Below, one piece after another: positions 8,601-17,624 of a stretch of 64,000 nucleotides of DNA (position 1 is its first letter; the number at the start of each line of letters is the position of its first letter). The position numbers and the translations under genes were made by a program. This DNA is from Asticcacaulis excentricus. GTDB taxonomy: Bacteria; Pseudomonadota; Alphaproteobacteria; Caulobacterales; Caulobacteraceae. The stretch covers positions 1,054,001-1,118,000 of the forward strand of contig NZ_AP018827.1 of assembly GCF_003966695.1 (NCBI RefSeq). The letters are read 5' to 3'. The notes under the pieces are model-generated. The model searched no databases. It worked only from the letters and a program-made list of their open reading frames with translations, and had not been told where the DNA came from.

Positions 8601-9191
8601 ATGGAAGAAGCCTTCCGCGTCATCTTGTGGTTTACCTTTGCGGCCCTGCTCCTGACCCTCGTCGCGTCAGGGGCCCTGTGGTGGTATGAAAGTACCCGTC
8701 GCCTGACGCGCGGCCTGACCGCCGCCATCGGTAAGGCCCCGGACGCCATCATCTTCGATACCGGCACGAAAAAGGCCGCTGGCCTCGACTTCACGCACGG
8801 CGATCTGGCCATTCTGTGGGATCTGGGACGGCACGGTCTGGTCTTCACGTTTGATGAAATCGAAGGGGCCGAACTGATCGTCGATGAGCGCGTGGTCGCC
8901 CGCACGCAAAAGGGTGAACCGCGTCGCGTGCTCGAAGAAACCTATCCGGGGGCCTCGCGCGTCGTGTTGCGCCTGATCTTCAATGATCTGGAAACGCCGG
9001 AGTTTGAGGTCACCCTGTTCGGCGACCTGACGACTCATGCGGCCTACCCCAAAACGGCCAGCGAGGCGGTACAACTGGGCCGCAAATGGCTGTCACATAT
9101 CGACGCGGTGATCAAACGCACGCCGCCCAAGCCGCAGCCGGTCCGCCCGACGGCGCCTGAACCTCAAATCGAACGCCCGGAGCACGATTAA
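8601..9191 (+). CDS. Membrane-anchored protein of unknown function (first of two tandem paralogs)
   Basis: 196 residues from ATG 8601. One transmembrane helix near the N-terminus (VILWFTFAALLLTLVASGAL), then a soluble domain of ~150 residues and a Pro-rich tail. I do not recognise a named family. The soluble domain matches the next gene: FTFDEIEGAELIVDERVVAR resembles YSMAELIGIEVFVNNKVAAR, and VVLRLIFNDLETPEFEVTLF resembles VTIRLMFNDPSKPDFELILW. The two genes are therefore a tandem duplication. The family could be a cytoplasmic-face or periplasmic sensor domain; that is a guess. Confidence 0.7.
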   Translation: MEEAFRVILWFTFAALLLTLVASGALWWYESTRRLTRGLTAAIGKAPDAIIFDTGTKKAAGLDFTHGDLAILWDLGRHGLVFTFDEIEGAELIVDERVVARTQKGEPRRVLEETYPGASRVVLRLIFNDLETPEFEVTLFGDLTTHAAYPKTASEAVQLGRKWLSHIDAVIKRTPPKPQPVRPTAPEPQIERPEHD

Positions 9192-9270
9192 ATCCACACC
9201 TGTGGCGTGCGGGCTCTTAACGGCTGCGCCAATTCGTGGTTAATATGCCGCTATTGTTTGTATTTGGGGG

Positions 9271-10005
9271 TTGAACGCAAGCGCCGTGAACCAGTATCTG
9301 CCGACCATCATCATCCTGACGGCAGCCGCCCTGGCCATCCTGCTTATCCTTTACCGGATATGGGATTCGCGCGTCGAAGCGCCCAAAAAGCTTGAGGACG
9401 AAGTCGCCGAAGCGCTGAATGGTGCCAAGGCCGATGTGGCCTCCATCGAACCGGCGCGCAAGGCCGCCGCCGCCCTCTCCTATCTCGGCAATCGCTGCGT
9501 CATCGTGCGTGAGTTCGGAAAATTGCCGACGCGCCTCTACAGCATGGCCGAACTGATCGGTATCGAGGTCTTCGTCAATAACAAGGTCGCCGCCCGCATC
9601 ATCCGCGGTGGCGCGCACAAGATGTTCGACGATATCGCACCACAGGTGGACCGCGTCACTATCCGCCTGATGTTCAACGACCCGTCCAAGCCCGATTTCG
9701 AACTGATCCTGTGGGATCCCAATGACGCGCTAACAGCGCGCGCCGAAGGGCCGAGGGCCGCCATGGAAACCGCGCGGCGCTGGTTCTACCATGTCGAAGC
9801 CATCATCCGTAAGCCTTTGGCCGAGATCGAAAAAGAACTTACGCCCCCCGCGCCGCCGCCTCCGCCGCCAGAACCCGCGCCCAAGGCACCGGTTCACGAT
9901 CATCGCAACGATGACACGGACAATGACGACGCCCCACCGCCGGCGCCCAAACCGGCCCCCAAGGACGGCGACGTGCTCAATTCCCCCTTGATTCAGTACC
10001 TGTAA
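9271..10005 (+). CDS. Membrane-anchored protein of unknown function (second tandem paralog)
   Basis: About 244 residues. It has one N-terminal transmembrane helix (YLPTIIILTAAALAILLILY), the same soluble domain as its upstream neighbour, and a long Pro/Ala/Asp-rich C-terminal tail (PPPPPEPAPK, then acidic). No ATG fits: TTG 9271 directly follows GGGGG, and GTG 9286 lies 16 bases after it, so the start is uncertain. The spacing to NnrU downstream is only 12 bp, so the two are probably co-transcribed. Function unknown. Confidence 0.65.
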   Translation: MNASAVNQYLPTIIILTAAALAILLILYRIWDSRVEAPKKLEDEVAEALNGAKADVASIEPARKAAAALSYLGNRCVIVREFGKLPTRLYSMAELIGIEVFVNNKVAARIIRGGAHKMFDDIAPQVDRVTIRLMFNDPSKPDFELILWDPNDALTARAEGPRAAMETARRWFYHVEAIIRKPLAEIEKELTPPAPPPPPPEPAPKAPVHDHRNDDTDNDDAPPPAPKPAPKDGDVLNSPLIQYL

Positions 10006-10017
10006 GGCGATCTTCTC

Positions 10018-10704
10018 ATGTGGACCCTGGCTCTGGCCTGCGCCTTCTTCATCCTGATTCATATTCTGGTGTCCGGCTCCGATCTGCGGCAGCAGATGAT
10101 CGGTGCCATCGGCACCCGCACCTACTTCATCCTGTTCAGCCTGTTGTCGATCATGGGCCTTTTCTGGATGATCGCCGCCTACTACGACTCGCGTGGCGAC
10201 CCGGCCAACCTGCACCTGTGGTCGGCGCCGTTTGTCCTGAAAATTCTGGCCTTCGGGGTCAATTTCGTCAGCCTGATGCTGATTATCGTCGGGGCCCTGA
10301 GCCCCAGCCCTACGGCCCTGCGCTCGCTCAGCAAACTGCCTGACCATCCGGTCAGCGGCATTATCCGCATCAGCCGTCACCCGGTGCTGGCCGGTATCGG
10401 CCTGTTGTCGGCCACGCACCTGATCACCACCGGCACGCTGGCCGCCTGGGTCTTCTTCGGCACGCTTCTGGCGCTGAGCCTCCTGGGGGCCAACAGCATC
10501 GACCGCAAGCGCGAAGAAAAGTACGGCGAGTCCTATCAGGCGATAATGCGCGCGACCTCCATCCTGCCCTTCCTCGCCATCGCGCAGAAGCGGGTACGCT
10601 TTGAACCGTCGGAACTGGGCGTGTTGCGCGTCATGGTTGCCACCTCGGTCTTTACCTGTCTGGTGGTGCTGCATGAACTGCTGTTCTTGCGGCCAGCGCT
10701 TTGA
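10018..10704 (+). CDS. NnrU family integral membrane protein
   Basis: 228 residues with about six hydrophobic helices. The block GIIRISRHPVLAGIGLLSATH is the NnrU / isoprenylcysteine methyltransferase-like signature, followed by a KREEKYGESYQ motif. NnrU proteins are associated with nitrite/nitric oxide reduction loci in some bacteria, and biochemical function is unproven; a related family makes zeta-carotene isomerase. No denitrification gene is nearby, so that role is not supported here. Starts at ATG 10018, 12 bp after the paralog gene. Confidence 0.8.
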   Translation: MWTLALACAFFILIHILVSGSDLRQQMIGAIGTRTYFILFSLLSIMGLFWMIAAYYDSRGDPANLHLWSAPFVLKILAFGVNFVSLMLIIVGALSPSPTALRSLSKLPDHPVSGIIRISRHPVLAGIGLLSATHLITTGTLAAWVFFGTLLALSLLGANSIDRKREEKYGESYQAIMRATSILPFLAIAQKRVRFEPSELGVLRVMVATSVFTCLVVLHELLFLRPAL

Positions 10705-10876
10705 GGTTTTTCGTGGCAAACTCTTTATTTTTCACCCTGTGCGCGAATGTTGACGGGTGACTTCCCGACTTCGGTGCAACGCCGCAAAAAAATCCTTAAC
10801 GCCCCATTGATCTCATCACAAATGTTTGAATAACTGCGGATAGGATGCGGAACCGGGGTAAACGCGCGGGTATTTC

Positions 10877-11062
10877 ATGAAACTGACGGCAGCGACAATC
10901 TTGCTGTTTCTGATCTCGGTGAGCCTCGTGTTCGCCAGTCTGATCGGCTATTTCCGCCCGTTCGAGGGCGAAGGCGTCGATTTCATGACCCAGTACAAAT
11001 ATGTGCTGATGGGGGCCGGCTATGCCGTGCTGGCCTTTGCCGTGATTTTCAAAAGCCGGTAA
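10877..11062 (+). CDS. Small two-helix membrane protein
   Basis: 61 residues, MKLTAATILLFLISVSLVF at the start and a second hydrophobic stretch near the end (YVLMGAGYAVLAFAVIF), finishing in a basic KSR. Not recognised. Codon usage and the ATG start look genuine, though the upstream AT-rich 170-bp gap shows only a weak GGGG near the start. Function cannot be assigned. Confidence 0.55.
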   Translation: MKLTAATILLFLISVSLVFASLIGYFRPFEGEGVDFMTQYKYVLMGAGYAVLAFAVIFKSR

Positions 11063-11066
11063 GATT

Positions 11067-11200
11067 TAGGCACGAAAAACACGAACACCGAGCGGCAACT
11101 CTGTTCGTGCCCAAAATACCTTCGATGTGCGGGCGTATTTACGGCATCAGGCGCTTGGCGCGAAACATCCCCACAAAGACGTTCGTGCTGTTCGTGGTAT
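11067..11200. repeat. Intergenic CACGAA-type inverted repeat, copy A
   Basis: Left arm GGCACGAAAAACACGAAC (11069-11086), an internal complement GTTCGTGCC (11103-11111) and right arm GTTCGTGCTGTTCGTGG (11181-11197). The middle carries CGCTTGGCGCG, and CCAAAATACC follows the internal arm. The same words (CACGAAAA, CGCTTGGCGCG, CCAAAATCC) occur in the same order at 29466-29604, so the two are copies of one intergenic repeat. The interior has diverged. Tandem CACGAA words of this type are seen between genes in many bacteria; the mechanism is not known to me. Confidence 0.65.
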
Positions 11201-11205
11201 GAGTC

Positions 11206-12171
11206 CTAAGCCGCGTCCTTACCCGACACGGCGTCATCGATCGCCAACGCCAGACACAGGGCTTTCAGCGCCTCTTCGCCGGTCGCCAGAGGCGTGTCGC
11301 GCTGTCCCGCTACCGTATCGAGAAAACGGAATACGCTGGTCCCCAGCGGGTCACGCGCAATATCGGCCTGCGCAAAGTCGGGATTGAGGTCGAACGGCGT
11401 GCCGTTTTCAAACTTGCGGTTCAGCAGGTCGATGAACACCTCACCCGACGGATAGACCAGCCGCATGGTGCGTTCGCGCGCCTCGGCCATACGTGACGCC
11501 GCAAAGGTCGCCACGAACCCATCGTCGAACTTGACCTCGGCCGAGACCTCATCGGCGCCCACGGCCGTGTATCCGACCTCTTCACGAAAGCGCGCCGACA
11601 CCTCGACGCCGCCAGCCTCTCCGGCGGCCAGGGTCAGCCCCAGATCGAGATCGTGGATCATCAGGTCAAGCACGACAGATACATCCAGATTGCGCGTCGA
11701 AACCGTGCCATTGCGCACGGCTTCCATGCGCAGCGGGCGTTCCGGCACCGCATAAAGCCCCATAGCCTCAAACACGGCGCGCTCCTGATGGCCACAGGCC
11801 AGCACCACGCCCTTTTCGGCCGCCATAGCGACCATGGCGTCACCGTCTTCGACCGTGATCGCCAGTGGCTTTTCGACATAGGTGTGCACCCCCGCTGCCA
11901 GCGCCCTCAGCGCCACCTGTGCGTGAGCAAAAGCCGGGACGGCCACCGTAATCACATCCAGTTCGGCCAGAAACGTCTCAAACTCATCGCCGCCAAAGGC
12001 CTTAACGCCCAGCTTTTCAGCCGCCGCTTCGGCGCGGGATTTATCGAGATCGTAAATACCCACAAAGCGTACACGACCGGCCGCTTCGGCCTCCTTGTAC
12101 TTGTTGGCGTGATACCCCCCGAAAACGCCGGCACCGGCGACCCCTGCGCGTAGGACGGTCATGAGCGTCAC
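11206..12171 (-). CDS. Gfo/Idh/MocA family oxidoreductase
   Basis: 321 residues. N-terminal Rossmann fold with the dinucleotide loop GAGVFGGYHANKYKEA, then the family hallmark EKPLA (in THTYVEKPLAI) and a C-terminal alpha/beta substrate domain. The family uses NAD(P) to oxidise or reduce sugars, inositols or related compounds. The substrate cannot be inferred: no sugar genes adjoin. An alternative start three codons downstream (MTVLRAG) is equally possible. Convergent with the small membrane protein and separated from it by repeat copy A. Confidence 0.85.
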   Translation of the reverse strand: MTLMTVLRAGVAGAGVFGGYHANKYKEAEAAGRVRFVGIYDLDKSRAEAAAEKLGVKAFGGDEFETFLAELDVITVAVPAFAHAQVALRALAAGVHTYVEKPLAITVEDGDAMVAMAAEKGVVLACGHQERAVFEAMGLYAVPERPLRMEAVRNGTVSTRNLDVSVVLDLMIHDLDLGLTLAAGEAGGVEVSARFREEVGYTAVGADEVSAEVKFDDGFVATFAASRMAEARERTMRLVYPSGEVFIDLLNRKFENGTPFDLNPDFAQADIARDPLGTSVFRFLDTVAGQRDTPLATGEEALKALCLALAIDDAVSGKDAA

Positions 12172-12334
12172 ACCTTACAAAGTCATAAAACCGCGCCCGT
12201 TGTACACAGGATTTCCCCCCTTGTGTAACCATAAAAGCGGTATTCGCGCCGACAATGCACAGTTTAGGGTTTGGCCACGCCGCCACCTTGGGCTAAAAGC
12301 GCCCGATTGTTTGCCCCCGTATCGGAGTAGCCCT

Positions 12335-13234
12335 ATGGCGCGTCTTTTCGGAGCCTATGTGATCGTTGACTGGAGCGCCGCCGAGGGCAAGAAGACCGGC
12401 GAGTCTTCGGTATGGATCGGCGTGATGAAGCGCGATGTGCGTTTTCGCCTGTCCTACGAGGGGCATAATCCGGCCACGCGCGCCGAGGCCGTTGCGCTGC
12501 TGAAAACCCTTCTCGCCGATCTGCACAAGCGCGGCGATCGCGTTTTCGTGGGATTTGATTTTAATTTCGGCTTCCCGCGCGGCACGGCGGCGAAGCTCGG
12601 CCTCGAGGGCTGGGCCCAGATGTGGGACTTCGTCATCAAAAACGTCGTTGATAAGCCCGACAACACCAATAACCGCTTTGCCGTCGCCGCCAAGATGAAC
12701 CGGCTGATGACCGATGAGGCCTATCCCTTCTGGGGCTGCCCCAAGAGCGCGGCGCAGAAGTGGCTTTCGACGCTGAAACCCGCCTCTTACGGCGACTTCC
12801 CTGAGTTTCGCCTGACCGAAGAGGCTGCACGCAAGCTCGGTAAATCATCACAGGCCAAGAGCGTGTGGCAGATGCACGGCGCAGGCGTGGTCGGCGGTCA
12901 GACCCTGCTGGGGATTCCGGCGGTGCGCGCGGTGAAGACGGCCCTTGACGGCAAGGCGGTCATCTGGCCGTTTGACACTGGCTTTGGCGCGCTGAACGAA
13001 GACACGCTGGACGGCGTGAACACCGTGCTGGCCGAAATCTATCCGTCCCTCTATCCCGGCGTTGCGGAACCCGGCGAAGTCAAGGACGCGGCCCAAGTGC
13101 GCCTGACGGCCACGGCTCTGGCTGAACTGGACGACAAGGACGCGCTGGCCTCCAAATTTGCCGCCCCGGCCCACCTCAGCGCCGACGAAGCCGCCATCGC
13201 GCTAGGTGAAGAAGGGTGGATTTTGGGAGTCTGA
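12335..13234 (+). CDS. Conserved cytoplasmic protein of unknown function (DUF429-like)
   Basis: 299 residues from ATG 12335, which has GGAG at 12324-12327; the frame extends upstream to 12161, but those codons are poor and overlap the divergent oxidoreductase start. It begins with AYVIVDWSAAEGKKTGESSVWIG and contains GDRVFVGFDFNFGFPRGT. This pattern of early Asp and a later GFDFxFGFP recalls the RNase H-like fold of DUF429 proteins. Alphaproteobacterial homologues are sometimes labelled cobalamin or molybdopterin-guanine-dinucleotide related, but nothing in the context supports that. Function unknown. Confidence 0.6.
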   Translation: MARLFGAYVIVDWSAAEGKKTGESSVWIGVMKRDVRFRLSYEGHNPATRAEAVALLKTLLADLHKRGDRVFVGFDFNFGFPRGTAAKLGLEGWAQMWDFVIKNVVDKPDNTNNRFAVAAKMNRLMTDEAYPFWGCPKSAAQKWLSTLKPASYGDFPEFRLTEEAARKLGKSSQAKSVWQMHGAGVVGGQTLLGIPAVRAVKTALDGKAVIWPFDTGFGALNEDTLDGVNTVLAEIYPSLYPGVAEPGEVKDAAQVRLTATALAELDDKDALASKFAAPAHLSADEAAIALGEEGWILGV

Positions 13235-13246
13235 TCGGGGCCGGGC

Positions 13247-14617
13247 TTATTCTGTGGGGACCGCGCGCATAGCGGTCAGGGCCTTTTTGTCCAGCCACAT
13301 AAAACGCGCCTGCAGCAGGATGGCCGACACCCAACTGGCCAAGGCCGCCGCATAGATCAGGCCAGGCACCCCCTGCCCGACGTGCAGCGCCAGCCAATAG
13401 CCCACCGGCAGCATGACCAGCCCGTAGGCGATATAGTGCAGCACCGGTGCCACCACGACGTCCTGACGCGCGCGCAGGGCCTGCGCCGTCACCACCTGCA
13501 CGCCATCGGGCACAAAGAACAGGCAGGACAGCAAGAGCGCGGCCTGCACCCCGCCGCGCAGGGCGTCGTCCGACGTATAGCCCGCCGCAATCCACTGCGA
13601 CCCGATCAGCACCACCAGACAGACGCCCATCATGAACGCCGCCGCGGCCGAAAAACTGATGCGGCCCATACGCGCCAGACCGGGCATGTCCCCGGCCCCA
13701 TAGGCGCGACCGACCAGCACCGAACAGCCGATAGCCAGCCCCATCGGCACCATGAAGACGATGGAGGCGAAATTGAGCACAATGGTCCAAACGGCGACCG
13801 CTTCTTGCGAAATGCGCCCGGCAAACAGGGTCATGCCGGCAAAGGCCGCCACCTCGATGAAGTAGGATGCCCCGGCGGCATAGCCGATCTGACGCTGTTC
13901 GCGCCCGCCTTGCGGGTCGGGCTTGTGTCGCTTCAACAGGCCATATTGCGCAATGCACGGCAGGGTCAGGACATAGACGATCAGCGCCACCATAACGCAG
14001 GCGCGTGCGATCAGGGTCGAAAGGGCCGCGCCCATCGCCCCGTCGCTGTCGATGCCCGGAAGGGTCACGACGCCCGGCACCAGCACCAGCAACAGCACGC
14101 CATTGATGACATTGCCCGCCCAGGTGAAGACAAGGCCCGGACGGGTCCGCCCCAGTCCTTCGAGAAACTCCGAACCCGCCACGGCGATCATGTAAAACGG
14201 CATGGACAGGGCAAAAACCAGCAGAGGGCCGGATGCGCCGTCGGCCATGTCCGGCTTGACGGCCAGATGCAGCAGACCCGGCCCGGCGAGGAACAGCACC
14301 ACTGCCGCGAAAAGACCAAGGACGATGGCATAGACCATGCCGCGCTGAAACACCGGCCCGATGCGGTGCGGCTCATCGGCCCCGATAAAGTGCGCCGTCT
14401 TGACCTGAATCCCGACCAGCAGGCCGATGGAGGTGACGAGGAAGATCGAGGTCGGGGCCCAGGCCAGCGAATGATAGCCCAGTTCCGCCGCGCTGTAGTG
14501 CCCGACGATCAGCGTGTCCATAAGCCCCATCAGCATGAAGCCGAGACGCGACCCCACCACCGGCCACGACAGATGGATCAGTTCCTTGAAGGCGGCGGTG
14601 TAGAGGGCTCTGGTCAT
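13247..14617 (-). CDS. MATE family efflux transporter
   Basis: 456 residues with about 12 hydrophobic helices in two similar halves. Starts MTRALYTAAFKELIHLSWPVVGSRLG, contains the family-typical MDTLIVGHYSAAELGYHSLA and, in the second half, GLAIGCSVLVGRAYGAGD. MATE proteins (NorM/DinF type) expel cationic drugs or metabolites in exchange for Na+ or H+ at the inner membrane. The substrate is not predictable. Convergent with the preceding unknown gene, with 12 bp between them. Confidence 0.9.
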   Translation of the reverse strand: MTRALYTAAFKELIHLSWPVVGSRLGFMLMGLMDTLIVGHYSAAELGYHSLAWAPTSIFLVTSIGLLVGIQVKTAHFIGADEPHRIGPVFQRGMVYAIVLGLFAAVVLFLAGPGLLHLAVKPDMADGASGPLLVFALSMPFYMIAVAGSEFLEGLGRTRPGLVFTWAGNVINGVLLLVLVPGVVTLPGIDSDGAMGAALSTLIARACVMVALIVYVLTLPCIAQYGLLKRHKPDPQGGREQRQIGYAAGASYFIEVAAFAGMTLFAGRISQEAVAVWTIVLNFASIVFMVPMGLAIGCSVLVGRAYGAGDMPGLARMGRISFSAAAAFMMGVCLVVLIGSQWIAAGYTSDDALRGGVQAALLLSCLFFVPDGVQVVTAQALRARQDVVVAPVLHYIAYGLVMLPVGYWLALHVGQGVPGLIYAAALASWVSAILLQARFMWLDKKALTAMRAVPTE

Positions 14618-14700
14618 GCCCCCGCCTGTAGCCGGTTTCGCTTACTGCATCAACGCCGTGATCACGGCTCTGCTGACAGGGTGTGTCAGGTGGCGCGCAC

Positions 14701-14728
14701 AAAAAAGGGCCGCCGAAGCGACCCTTTT
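14701..14728 (-). terminator. Rho-independent terminator of the DAHP synthase gene
   Basis: On the minus strand a hairpin AGGGTCGC-TTCG-GCGGCCCT (7 of 8 pairs) is followed by six T residues (14701-14706 on the plus strand read A). It lies 23-50 bases after the DAHP synthase stop. Confidence 0.8.
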
Positions 14729-14750
14729 CATAGTGCACGTAACGTCAGGC

Positions 14751-16124
14751 CTAAGCCGCCTTGGTCACCTTGTCTTTCAGGCCTTGCAGACGCTCAGCCA
14801 CCAGGAAGCTCAGTTCCAGCGCCTGATCCGCATTGAGGCGCGGGTCGCAGTGCGTGTGGTAGCGGTGGCTCAGTTCGTCTTCGCTCAGAGCGTGCGCGCC
14901 GCCCAGACATTCGGTGACGTTCTGACCGGTCATCTCAAGGTGCAGGCCACCCGGATGGACGTTTTCCGACGCCGCGATGTCGATGAAGGAACGCACTTCC
15001 GACAGGATGCGGTCGAAGGGGCGCGTCTTGTAACCATTGGCCGCCTTGACGACATTGCCGTGCATGGGGTCGATCGACCACACCACCGGCACACCGTGTT
15101 CGCGCGACGCCTTCATCAGACGCGGCAGGCGCTCACCCACCTTGTCCGAACCAAAGCGCCCGATCAGGGTCAGACGCCCCGGAATGCCTTCCGGATTCAG
15201 CGCGTCGATCAGACGCTTCAGATCGTCGGGTTCCAGCGTCGGACCACACTTGACGCCGATGGGGTTCTTGATCCCCTGCATGAAGTGGACATGCGCGCCA
15301 TCGAGCTGACGGGTGCGCTCACCGATCCACAGGAAGTGGGCCGAGGTGTCGTACCAGTCGCCAGAGGTCGAATCGACGCGCGTCAGAGCCTGCTCGTAAT
15401 TGAGCAGCAGCGCTTCGTGCGAAGTGAAGAAATCGACCTGACGGATTTCCTGCGCCTTGTCCGAAGTGATCCCGATGGCCGACATGAAGTTCAGCGTTTC
15501 GGAAATCTTTTCGGCCAGTTCGCGGTAACGCTCACCCTGCGGCGAACCGGACACGAAGCCCAGAGTCCACTTGTGGATGTTGTAGAGGTCCGCATAGCCG
15601 CCATTGGCGAAGGCACGCAGCAGGTTCAGGGTCGAAGACGACTGATGGTAGGCCTTGACCAGACGCTGCGGGTCCGGAATGCGCGCTTCGGGCGTGAATT
15701 CCATCCCGTTGATATTGTCGCCGCGATAGCTGGGCAGGGTCACATCGCCGATGGTTTCCACAGGCGAGGAGCGCGGCTTGCCGAACTGACCCGCGATGCG
15801 GCCCAGCTTGACCACCGGCTTGCCGCCGGCAAAGGTCAGCACCACGGCCATCTGAAGGATCAGGCGGAAGGTGTCGCGGATATTGTCGGCCGAAAACTCC
15901 TTGAAGCTTTCGGCGCAGTCGCCGCCCTGCAACAGGAAGGCTTCGCCATTGGCGACCTTACCCAGCGCAGAGGTCAGGCGGCGAGCTTCACCGGCGAAGA
16001 CCAGCGGCGGCAGCGTGGCGATTTCGGCCTCAGCGGCACGTAACGCCGCCGCATCGGGGTAATCGTCAGGGATGTGGAGCGCGGGGCGCGCGCGCCAGCT
16101 ATGGGGAGACCAGGACTTGTTCAT
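14751..16124 (-). CDS. 3-deoxy-7-phosphoheptulonate synthase, class II
   Basis: 457 residues, normal for the class II (plant-like) family. Condenses phosphoenolpyruvate and erythrose 4-phosphate to DAHP, the first committed step of aromatic amino acid synthesis. Starts [20 protein letters not shown]; contains the Cys metal site in [26 protein letters not shown], and the C-terminal [19 protein letters not shown] with Glu and His-type metal ligands. No other aro gene is nearby, and no leader or attenuator is visible in the 114 bp upstream, which contains AT-rich possible promoter sequence around 16201-16220. Confidence 0.96.
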   Translation of the reverse strand: MNKSWSPHSWRARPALHIPDDYPDAAALRAAEAEIATLPPLVFAGEARRLTSALGKVANGEAFLLQGGDCAESFKEFSADNIRDTFRLILQMAVVLTFAGGKPVVKLGRIAGQFGKPRSSPVETIGDVTLPSYRGDNINGMEFTPEARIPDPQRLVKAYHQSSSTLNLLRAFANGGYADLYNIHKWTLGFVSGSPQGERYRELAEKISETLNFMSAIGITSDKAQEIRQVDFFTSHEALLLNYEQALTRVDSTSGDWYDTSAHFLWIGERTRQLDGAHVHFMQGIKNPIGVKCGPTLEPDDLKRLIDALNPEGIPGRLTLIGRFGSDKVGERLPRLMKASREHGVPVVWSIDPMHGNVVKAANGYKTRPFDRILSEVRSFIDIAASENVHPGGLHLEMTGQNVTECLGGAHALSEDELSHRYHTHCDPRLNADQALELSFLVAERLQGLKDKVTKAA

Positions 16125-16238
16125 GGCCGCTATTTAAGCGGAGGGCGAAGCAAACTCAATATCCACAATCGTCGAAATCTGCCAAAACCGCTGAGAACAC
16201 AGTAATTTATAGTATATTCCGCAACTACACCCTGTTTT

Positions 16239-17519
16239 TCAGACCTTTTGTGAGGCGGTACGCGCCATCAGATAGATGGCCGTCACCAGCGCCATCAGGG
16301 CCAGCCACCACTCCTGCCAGATGCCGAAGCTGAGCTGTGCAATGACAAAGACCGCTGACAGGGTGGCCAAAGCATAGGGCCGCGGATCGGTCTGTATCGG
16401 GGCACCGGCTGTGGACAATTCGCTCAATTCAACAAAGGCTTCGACAGGCGCTTCCGGGGCCCCGCGCCCGATGCGCAGGATCAGCAGCACCCACACGGCC
16501 GCCAGCAGGAACAGGCCGATATAGCCCAGTTCCAGCCCCACCTGAATCGACATGTTGTGCGGATGTAGCGGGATGGGCTTGCCGAAATGGCGGCTGGAAT
16601 CGAAGCCCCAGCCCAGAAACGGCTTTTGCAGAATCTTCTGGACCGCGAACTCCCAGATATCGAGGCGCGCATCCCACGAGGCGGGCAGGAACTGACGCAC
16701 ATTGTCACCCCAGCCCAGACGCCGGATGGCGTCGATGATCAGCGGCGTGAACAGGATCTTGAAGCCCACCAACGTGGCCATGACCTTATAGATGCTGAAA
16801 CCACCCACAACCGGAAAACGCCGGGCGACCCAGAACACCGTCACCGACACGATCAGGGCCAGCAAGGGCGCGCTTGCCCCCGTCACCAGCGGCGCCAGCA
16901 CACAGGCCGCCAGCGCGATCAGTTTCAGGATACGGAAGCGATGCTCTCCGGCCAGCATGACGGGCCAGTACAGGAGTACAAAGGCGTAGGTGGCCAGCGA
17001 CACCTTGACCATGGCGAGGTCCGGGCGGATGGGCTGATACAGCGCCGCCGAAACGGCCTGATAGACGCGCGCGCCGGACAAGGCATCAACAATAATCAGG
17101 CCACACAGCCCGATATAGGCATAGAGCAGACCGGTCATCAAACCGGACGCCGTTTTTGGCTTCATCGACCAAGCGGCGAGGATCAGAGCCCCGTACCACA
17201 CAGGCTGAAGCATGACCTTCAGCCATTCCTGATCTTCCCAGGTCTTGTACTGACTGAAATCGGCCCCGCTATTAAGATCGTAAAGCAGGGTCGAACGCGA
17301 CACCAGCCACAACAACAGGACCAGCAGCACCACACCGATCCAGCCGAAACGACCTGCATAGCGCCAGTACCCCAGCAGCAGCAGCCCGCCAAAGGTCGCC
17401 GTCAACGCGTAGCCCAGCGGTCCGGCATAGGTGAACAGCGCCAGAAAGACGAGCGTGATCCCCATGATCACACCCGTGTAGGAGGGCAATGGCAATTTTG
17501 AAGCTTTGGTCGGGGTCAT
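16239..17519 (-). CDS. O-antigen ligase / polymerase-like membrane protein (Wzy_C family)
   Basis: 426 residues from ATG 17519 (MTPTKASKLPLPSYTG); the frame opens further to 17597, but those codons are not membrane-like and no better ribosome site is seen. About 10-11 transmembrane helices. The large loop near residue 300 carries FLGWGFDSSRHFG and HPHNMSIQVGLELGYIGLFL, the Arg/His-containing signature of the O-antigen ligase/polymerase family (WaaL, ExoQ). Members join undecaprenyl-linked glycans to lipid A core or polymerise exopolysaccharide. With no glycan cluster around, WaaL and exopolysaccharide polymerase cannot be told apart. Confidence 0.82.
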   Translation of the reverse strand: MTPTKASKLPLPSYTGVIMGITLVFLALFTYAGPLGYALTATFGGLLLLGYWRYAGRFGWIGVVLLVLLLWLVSRSTLLYDLNSGADFSQYKTWEDQEWLKVMLQPVWYGALILAAWSMKPKTASGLMTGLLYAYIGLCGLIIVDALSGARVYQAVSAALYQPIRPDLAMVKVSLATYAFVLLYWPVMLAGEHRFRILKLIALAACVLAPLVTGASAPLLALIVSVTVFWVARRFPVVGGFSIYKVMATLVGFKILFTPLIIDAIRRLGWGDNVRQFLPASWDARLDIWEFAVQKILQKPFLGWGFDSSRHFGKPIPLHPHNMSIQVGLELGYIGLFLLAAVWVLLILRIGRGAPEAPVEAFVELSELSTAGAPIQTDPRPYALATLSAVFVIAQLSFGIWQEWWLALMALVTAIYLMARTASQKV

Positions 17520-17624
17520 GTGCACAATCTTTTCGCGAACGCCCCGCTCATAGGTCCGAATTGGTGCAGGAATAAGACAAAAATTGCTGCACCGCAATAT
17601 TTATCCCCAGGCTTAGAGCCACGC

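Noticed and set aside
12161-12334. 58-codon upstream extension of the DUF429-like gene
   Set aside because: ATG 12335 has a good ribosome site; the upstream codons overlap the divergent oxidoreductase start.
13382-14836. 484-codon open frame on the plus strand
   Set aside because: Antisense shadow of the MATE gene; composition is His/Gln/Arg-rich, typical of shadows.
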